DNA of 64,000 nucleotides, from positions 3,494,501-3,558,500 of the forward strand of contig CM072870.1 of the NCBI GenBank assembly GCA_036937835.1, in the 5' to 3' direction. Position 1 is the stretch's first letter. Each line of letters begins with the position of its first letter. The position numbers and the translations under genes were made by a program. The stretch comes from Pampus argenteus. Its lineage: Eukaryota; Chordata; Actinopteri; Scombriformes; Stromateidae. This document shows positions 58,150 through 64,000 of this stretch, piece by piece. A model generated the notes under the pieces. The model was not told the DNA's origin. It searched no databases and saw only the letters and a list, made by a program, of their open reading frames with translations.

Positions 58150-58989
58150 GCTCCTGCGCTCTCCGTCGACAATCAGGAGCTGAATAAACTATTATTGTAC
58201 GAGGCGCGTCACCGACTGGAGTTACCGCCTGTCGAAACTAAGCTGGAAGGTGCAGTTATTATATCCCTGTAGATAGACTTCCGTTATAACTTCCCGTATA
58301 ACTCCTTATGAATATACATTTGATATGCAATTAAAATGTTGCATATGGATATTCATATGCCTGTATTGTTATCATCCCCACAGTCTTGCGGTCGCGTAGT
58401 TAACAAAAGATTTTTGTACTATTACATAAATGCTACAATGTAACAAGCAATGCGCAGCGTGACAGAACCGATTCGACCGGAGCGTTTATCACTGAGTTTA
58501 GGGGGGGGGGGGTTGTACAGAGGAAGCACCTGAAGCCAGCAAATCTAATTTAAATGACAGATAGGCAGCTCTAATCTCTTCATGTATGGTTCCGTGTGCA
58601 TTCATCTTTTTTTTTTTTTTTTTTTTTTAAATAAGGCGGAATATGTATAGAAGCTACCGAGGAGTTGATGTATTGTCCTTTCCTAAACCGGTACTTAACT
58701 ATACCAGCCTGTCTTCACTCTTCATCCATTCACACAGCTGCTTTACCTCCAGCATACACCTCAGTGCACTACAATGGACTTTAATGTCAATCTTTGCTAA
58801 ACTTATAAGATTAGACGTGCGATATTGAATAGTATTTTATAAACCGAGTCTTCTTTTGCGTGCTTAATATAGAGGAGTCAGTAATATAAATGGAGGCGAG
58901 GAGTTAGAGAAAGCATTGTCTGCATCTTCTTCTCTTGTCCTTACCTTGGCGCTGAGTTCCCCGCTGCTTTCCACTTTACTGTCCGCCAT
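54806..58989 (-). CDS. ptma: ptma, prothymosin alpha-like acidic nuclear protein
   Basis: Five coding exons: 58945-58989 (45 bp), 56731-56799 (69), 56545-56626 (82), 56181-56263 (83) and 54806-54844 (39); 318 nt, 105 residues plus TAG. The N-terminus MADSKVESSGELSAK-ELKEKK is the thymosin alpha-1 region. The centre is a Glu/Asp run, and the C-terminus holds a bipartite nuclear signal (GKRAAED...KKQKT). Prothymosin binds histones and linker histone H1 and restrains apoptosome formation. The DEENGEQENEVEEDEE block favours prothymosin over parathymosin, although ELSAK recalls the latter. It ends TEK instead of the usual acidic TDEDD. Teleosts have more than one ptma copy; which one this is cannot be told here. 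Confidence 0.93.
56800..58944 (-). other. ptma intron 1 with a CpG-rich centre
   Basis: A 2.1-kb intron. ACTACAACTCCCAGC (57482-57496) is a close match to the ZNF143/SBS promoter element. 57840-57980 is rich in CpG (GAACCCGCGCGCTC, CTCGCGCAGCAG). A CA run lies at 58117-58146, G12 at 58501-58512 and a T-rich tract at about 58606-58628. No exon is recognised. Confidence 0.6.
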
Positions 58990-59103
58990 GTTAGATACAG
59001 GCTAGAAAAAAGGACTGAATATCCAATATTGCACGATGACAAAAAAATAAAATAAAATTTGATGATTTGTATTGCAGTTTGAGTGAAGGAAAATGGTTGT
59101 TCT

Positions 59104-59200
59104 GACAGCTGCCTGTCTATCAGCCGGAGCTCCCGCCTTTATAAGCCAATGCAGTGGGAGGGGAAAGGTGTCTGGAAGTACACGCTGATTGGTCGATTAG
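59104..59200 (-). promoter_or_regulatory. ptma core promoter
   Basis: In the ptma sense, CCAAT within GACCAATCAGCG (59192-59188), a C-rich CCTTTCCCCTCCCAC segment, and then TATAAAGGCGGG (TATAAA at 59143-59138) lie in the correct order. A start about 30 bp below the TATA box gives a 5' UTR near 120 nt before ATG 58989. Confidence 0.75.
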
Positions 59201-60280
59201 CGTTGAAAATATTCACCCTGCAATTGGCCAGATGGAAATAATAGACAACCCTTCCTCTTGTCCCCCTACACACACACACACACACAATAGAAATCTCTCA
59301 TGCACTATCTGTGCATGTATAGCTTTAATCTCCTAATAAATTGGACTAGCTGCTCACTCTGTCATCTCAGTCATGTTCTTAATTTAGTAATGGCTAAACC
59401 AGCCCACTGCTCTGTCTGATACTGCAACCAGTGCTGTTTCAACTCATATTTAAATTCTGTTTTTACTTAATGTCAGTGTACAATACCCCAGTCCTGCATA
59501 CAAAAAACGCACTTCAGGAAAAAAAAAAAAAAAAAGTATTTTTTATCAGCAGACAGAATGTGCTAAAAAAAGCTAAACAGTCATTCTGCAAAAGTCTTCA
59601 AGAAATGAAGCAGGAACTGTAGGTGTGTTTTAATGTTGTAGCTGGTCCAGGTACAAATACTGTTGGTTACCTGGATATACCAATTATCATATTCAATCAA
59701 TGCATCATATGCTTGACTTCATCATATGCTTTAGGTTACTCTTTATTATCAAGTAAAAGTCATGAGAGAAGTAAAAAGTTCACCTCCCTCCAGGTAAACA
59801 GTGGACTTACTTAATGTAAATGCAAACAACAGTGTGTTACTCCAGTATAAAGTAGCATGCATGCTGCTGCGACTTGAACGGCTACTGTAGCTGACATTGT
59901 CCCTGCAATTATGAGCCAACTGCCGCGGCTGCAGTCACAGCTATGCTGCAACCAATGCAACCTATATAACAACTAACTACAGCAAACAAACCGTTACTGA
60001 TGGTACCTAGGTTACATTATTATTATTGTTCCAACTATCCTGCTGCTTTTACTTTAATTACAACAGTACTGTTGTTACTGTTGCTCCTCCTACTGCTATG
60101 ACTGTTCTACACCTACTACTGAGTAGCACAACTACTGGTGAGCTCAGAGTATGTAGGCTATATCTGGTTATCTAAATATGTTTCTAATTTTACTTTCTTT
60201 CCTAATTGAGCTCATTGTTATTCATTATTTTTTGTGCAAGTATTCAGCTGCTGGTGTTTTTTAAGCACAGCTCTTGACGG
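59201..60280. other. ptma upstream region
   Basis: Nothing recognisable beyond a short CA run (59269-59285) and A-rich tracts (59519-59535). Confidence 0.5.
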
Positions 60281-60281
60281 T

Positions 60282-60440
60282 GACACAGAGAGAGAGAGGG
60301 AGAGAGAGAGAGAGAGAGAAAGGGAGAAAGACAGAGAGGCAGGGAGGGAGGGAGGGAGGGAGGTGGTGATGGGGGAGACAGGATGAGGGAGAGGAGGAAG
60401 GAGGGAGAAGAAGGGGGGCTGAGGAAAAAAAGGAGAAAAG
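60282..60440. repeat. purine-rich GA/GGGA tract with G-quadruplex motif
   Basis: An almost pure purine plus strand. It contains (GA)n at 60288-60320 and five consecutive GGGA units at 60342-60363, the densest G-quadruplex-type motif in the window. Confidence 0.9.
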
Positions 60441-60739
60441 AAGGACAGGAGGACTCATGAAGGTAATAGGGGAGAGGTGTTCATGGAGGTGTGTGGACAG
60501 GTATTTAAATCATGTTCATGTGAAGCTGTTCTCTCTGGCACACACAATGATGTATAGATTATTATTCATTTATATAATAGTTTATAATTTATATATTATA
60601 TATATATTTATATATTTATTAAAACATTGGTAACACAGGGAATACAAATTAATAAAAGCTGGATTGGGAAAACTATTTATTTATTACATTTCTATTCTAA
60701 AACTACTTTCTAAACATTAAAGTGCATCTCTGTCCGCCC

Positions 60740-60960
60740 AGCGAACAGCGTCCCTCACCAACATGGCGGCCCGTAGGGTCCGTATGGCGTTGCGATTGTT
60801 TGAGGGTTCATCTGATTGGTTAGTGAACTGGAGCGAACGTAAAGCTGACGCTTTGCGCCCTATGAGTAGCTGATACACCTGCCAATCAGCCAAAGCACAC
60901 GCATAAAAGTGGGCGGGGCGTTTGGTTGCACGTAAAGGCAGGAGCGAATCAGAGGCGCGG
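60740..60960. promoter_or_regulatory. promoter-like block of an unidentified gene
   Basis: AACATGGCGGC (60760-60770) fits the YY1 initiator-type motif in plus orientation. ATTGG (60815-60819) and CCAAT (60882-60886) are CCAAT boxes on opposite strands, and CATAAAAG (60902-60909) sits beside the GC box GGGCGGGGC (60911-60919). CpGs are locally frequent. It lies 1.6-1.8 kb upstream of the ptma start. A plus-strand ATG at 60763 opens 36 codons (MAARRVRMALRLFEG...) with no family I recognise. Confidence 0.45.
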
Positions 60961-61565
60961 TGGACTGGCTCTGACTAGCGTTTGAAAATCAAATCAAATT
61001 AAACGAAATTAAATGAAATAATATAGAATATGGACAGTTGAAAGGCATGTGAACACACTAGTAGTATTTTAATGAGTGTGTTCACACTGACAGTGAGACC
61101 GTTGGTGGTCTGTGAGTCTAAAAAGATCAATCTGGCTCAACTTTCAGTACATCTGGCAGAAGTGTTTATTTTATCTGAAAAATGATCCATATGAGTATGG
61201 ATAAAACTCCATTCTCTTTAGTGACATAACTCAACTTTAAATCTACTTGTTTGTTTTTTTTCCGTAGCTTTCAACTGCATCTCATGATTTTCCTCAGTGA
61301 ATAAAGTTGTTGGATCAGTTGTCATGGAGACAGTTTAGTTGTTATTACTTTACAGGTGGTTCAAATTGAGTTAAGACTCAACTCAAACTGCTTATTTCAT
61401 GTCATGTAATTTACAAATTACACTTTTCATCACATCATCGTTTGTCTTGTATTTCCACAATAATACCAAACAACACAGCATCTTAAAGATTTGTGAAGAA
61501 GCAGAAACATTCTGGAAGTTGTTGACGGGTCATGTGAATCGACCTCTGGCTGCTCAAACTACAGC

Positions 61566-61690
61566 TATGACGGAGGATTGTCTCTCTACGTCCAGTTATC
61601 CATCCAGTTTTAACTACATCAGCCTGACAGCAGGGAGCAGCAGTGGGTTGACAGAGGACAGACACACTACTGTTCATCATACTGCAGGTA
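61566..61690 (+). other. possible coding exon, unidentified
   Basis: A plus-strand frame reads TEDCLSTSSYPSSFNYISLT and on to HHTA, ending at a GTAGCA donor-like site after CTGCAG (about 61687). Composition is more protein-like than surrounding frames, and it lies downstream of the promoter-like block. I do not recognise it; it may be chance. Confidence 0.2.
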
Positions 61691-61699
61691 GCAGTGTCT

Positions 61700-63142
61700 A
61701 AACAGGCTATTAAATGTCTTCGCTGCCCCATCGTCTGTATTTGAATTGTGTGCAGCTTTGCACTGGTCAGTGTGTCTGACTTGATCTTTAACTCATATGG
61801 TGTGACTGGTGTTTTCTATGGTGTTGTGTGGTATCGTTTTGCAGTTTGTCGTTAGGTGATCTCTAGACATTTAGACTGCTTAACTACAAACCTGATGTGT
61901 TTTGTTTGTTATAAAGGAACATTTAATTGCAATTTTTTTTATCCTACTTTGACTGACAAACATTATTCAAATCTTTAATTATCAAAATCAATCTTAGATT
62001 TCCCTTTATGTTCCCGTCACTGTTGCTGCTCGTGCTGTAATTCCCCCTCTTGACTGACCTCTCTCCCTCCCTCTCCTGCTCGCCTGTAAACTGAGCCCAC
62101 TAAGCTCTGTGTTCTTCCATCACAGGCCAGGCTGAAGGCGGTTGTTTGAAATGGCGGAGGAGAGAGGAGGAGACCAGAAACACATTAGGCTGCAGAGAAA
62201 ACCCAGAGTGGAGCTGCGGTGCACTGTGGAAGTGGGCTGCTGCATCACAAACATATTCACAACTTTGATTTGAATGCTGAAGGGTGGATTTAAATTCTTT
62301 GAATGTTAAAGCCAGTAAGTGACAGCTCCTCTGTGCATCTTATATAGTGGTATATCCTTTCACTATTACTCCAATCAGTTTTCCATGTTTCTGCGAGACT
62401 TTTTCTTGTTCATTTAGCTGTCACGGCCCTCGTGAATTATTCAACTGGTGTGATTATGCTTTTATAAATATGAACAAAGCATCATGAGCAGCAGCAGTAG
62501 AACAGAATCTCAGCTTATAGGAGAAACTGACACGCTTCATGCAAAAACTGTCTGTGGCCCCAAAAAGAGTTCTGAATTTTGGGAAATACTTAATACTTTG
62601 TTTTCTTTTTAAGAGTAAGGTGTTCAGGTGGATATGAAAGCTCATGTCTGTGTGTTAAGTACATAGTTAGCGTAGCTTAGCGTTAGACTGGAAGCAGCTC
62701 TGTCCAAAGTTCAAACGTACACCCACCAGCGCCTCTGAAGCTCATTCACTAACATGTTGCATCTCATTGGTTTCAATCGTATAGAAATAAATATAAGTTA
62801 TCTCATGACACGTTTCATATGGAACAGTTCTAGACATGAAGGAACCTGCAGCAGAACCTGGCTCCACTTGACAGACGTTTCCAAATCAACCGGGACTGAA
62901 TGGTAAGGATGACTCAATTCTTGTCTCAGTTTGTCTAGAAATCAAATGAATCACATGTAAAGCTTTTGTGCGCAGTTTGAATTTAGAGTTTCTAGTCATA
63001 CAGCTGTCTGTCTTATTCAATGTAAAGATGCAGATGGATGGATGTGGTGTCTGAACATGAAGGCTCCCTGCTGCTTCTCCTTTTACCATCACTGTTTATC
63101 TTTGTAGCTTGGAGTGTTTGAAGCTCAGTGACTCAGCGATAA

Positions 63143-63143
<1 letters not shown>
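61700..63143. other. no assigned feature
   Basis: A frame from ATG 62151 (MAEERGGDQKHIRLQRKPRV...) of about 40 codons follows a CACAG acceptor-like site but matches no family I know. Otherwise no feature is seen. Confidence 0.3.

Positions 63144-63210
<67 letters not shown>
63144..63210. repeat. (CA)n microsatellite
   Basis: About 33 uninterrupted CA units, the longest pure dinucleotide run in the window. Confidence 0.97.
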
Positions 63211-63213
<3 letters not shown>

Positions 63214-64000
63214 GAGGTGTTGCAATGTTGTTTGCATGTTTCAACAGGTCAGCTGGTTTCCTGTGAAGTCCATCGAGAGACCCTTTGTGCCAGTGTGTAC
63301 ATGGCTTCATATTTATTGTGTGTGTGGTATTACATAATACATCCATATCAGTTTTAGACTCATGGTTGTGCTTGAACAGGATTCATGCTGCACTTTTCTA
63401 GTTGTGAATTCAAAAATCCATTATTATAGAGTAATGCACACTGATGAGTCAATGTGCATTAATGTTGATATAAGATAAGTGAAATATGGGCTTTAATTGT
63501 ACGTAATGTTTAATTTTAAATCCTCAATGGGATATTAGTGTACATTTTCAGCATCCCTTAGAGCTATAATACAGATCCATCAACAGTGAGGCTGAACATT
63601 AGAGGGTCACTAGAGGAAGAGCTAGAGAAGAGTTTTTAGGCAGATGCTATTTGCACCCAGAGGTATATTGTATATATGATCAGTAGTAAGTAACACTCAG
63701 ATGCACAGACAATAACACAAAAACACCTGCACTGTAATCACTTTTCTTTGCACATTGCATTTGTTTGCACAACCTGGACACTCATGCTTACACTGTTACT
63801 GTTGTTGTTTCTCCATCTATTGTATATACTTTTGTGCCTTACCTTTATATTTTATGTTCTATATATACATATGTATATATATATTTTATTTTATTTTATC
63901 TTATTTTATTTTTAAATTTTATTTTATATTTGGATAATTGGGCTGCTCCAGGACCAGGGGAAACCAATTTCGTTGCATCCCATGTTCACATGTGTTGTAA
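63211..64000. other. no assigned feature
   Basis: AT-rich sequence with TATA/TTTTA low-complexity stretches at 63860-63930. No coding or RNA feature is recognised. Confidence 0.5.

Noticed and set aside
35020..63210. CRISPR-like regularly spaced repeats
   Set aside because: All tandem arrays are simple di- or pentanucleotide repeats without unique spacers, and the DNA is eukaryotic.

Overview
The window is nuclear DNA from a ray-finned fish, probably a spiny-rayed teleost. The evidence is the mix of short exons with GT-AG introns, four protein-coding genes that match vertebrate families, abundant CA/TG microsatellites, a Tf1/sushi-type Ty3/Gypsy retrotransposon, and Tc1, L1-like and hAT remnants. 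Most long open frames are chance or repeat artefacts. The genes were assembled by following splice sites and reading phase by eye; each internal exon chain stays in phase, and the three complete genes close on a stop codon.

Layout. (1) 1-32447, minus strand: nfic (nuclear factor I/C). Its last exon or exons lie beyond coordinate 1. Two alternative coding first exons are visible: a proximal one (19057-19086) and a distal one about 13 kb upstream (32352-32447) that encodes the N-terminus I know from a long NFIA isoform. The DNA-binding domain, a single 532-bp exon in the vertebrate NFI genes I know, is split here into three exons (171+177+184 = 532 bp) by two introns. (2) 26802-30685, plus strand: a gapped LTR retrotransposon inside the long first intron of nfic and antisense to it. 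Its LTRs are about 99% identical. An 11-nt match between the predicted RNA 5' end and the primer-binding site points to self-priming. (3) 37768-42911, minus strand: smim24, three coding exons, 94 residues; intron 2 holds a graveyard of transposons. (4) 43799-52711, plus strand: lrrc40, 15 coding exons, 602 residues, head-to-head with smim24. (5) 54806-58989, minus strand: prothymosin alpha-like ptma, five coding exons, 105 residues, tail-to-tail with lrrc40, with a clear TATA/CCAAT promoter. (6) 59.1-64 kb: no gene I can name, but a CCAAT/GC-box/YY1 promoter-like block near 60.75-60.95 kb and possible exons after it.

The genes do not form one pathway: nfic is a transcription factor, smim24 a small membrane protein with a PDZ-ligand tail, lrrc40 a leucine-rich-repeat protein, and ptma an acidic nuclear chromatin/apoptosis regulator. 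The nfic-smim24 neighbourhood matches the mammalian NFIC-SMIM24 pairing (from memory), but in a different arrangement. A theme running through the genes is that sense-strand CA repeats sit just inside 5' splice sites and TG repeats sit just before 3' splice sites, an arrangement reported to help teleost splicing.
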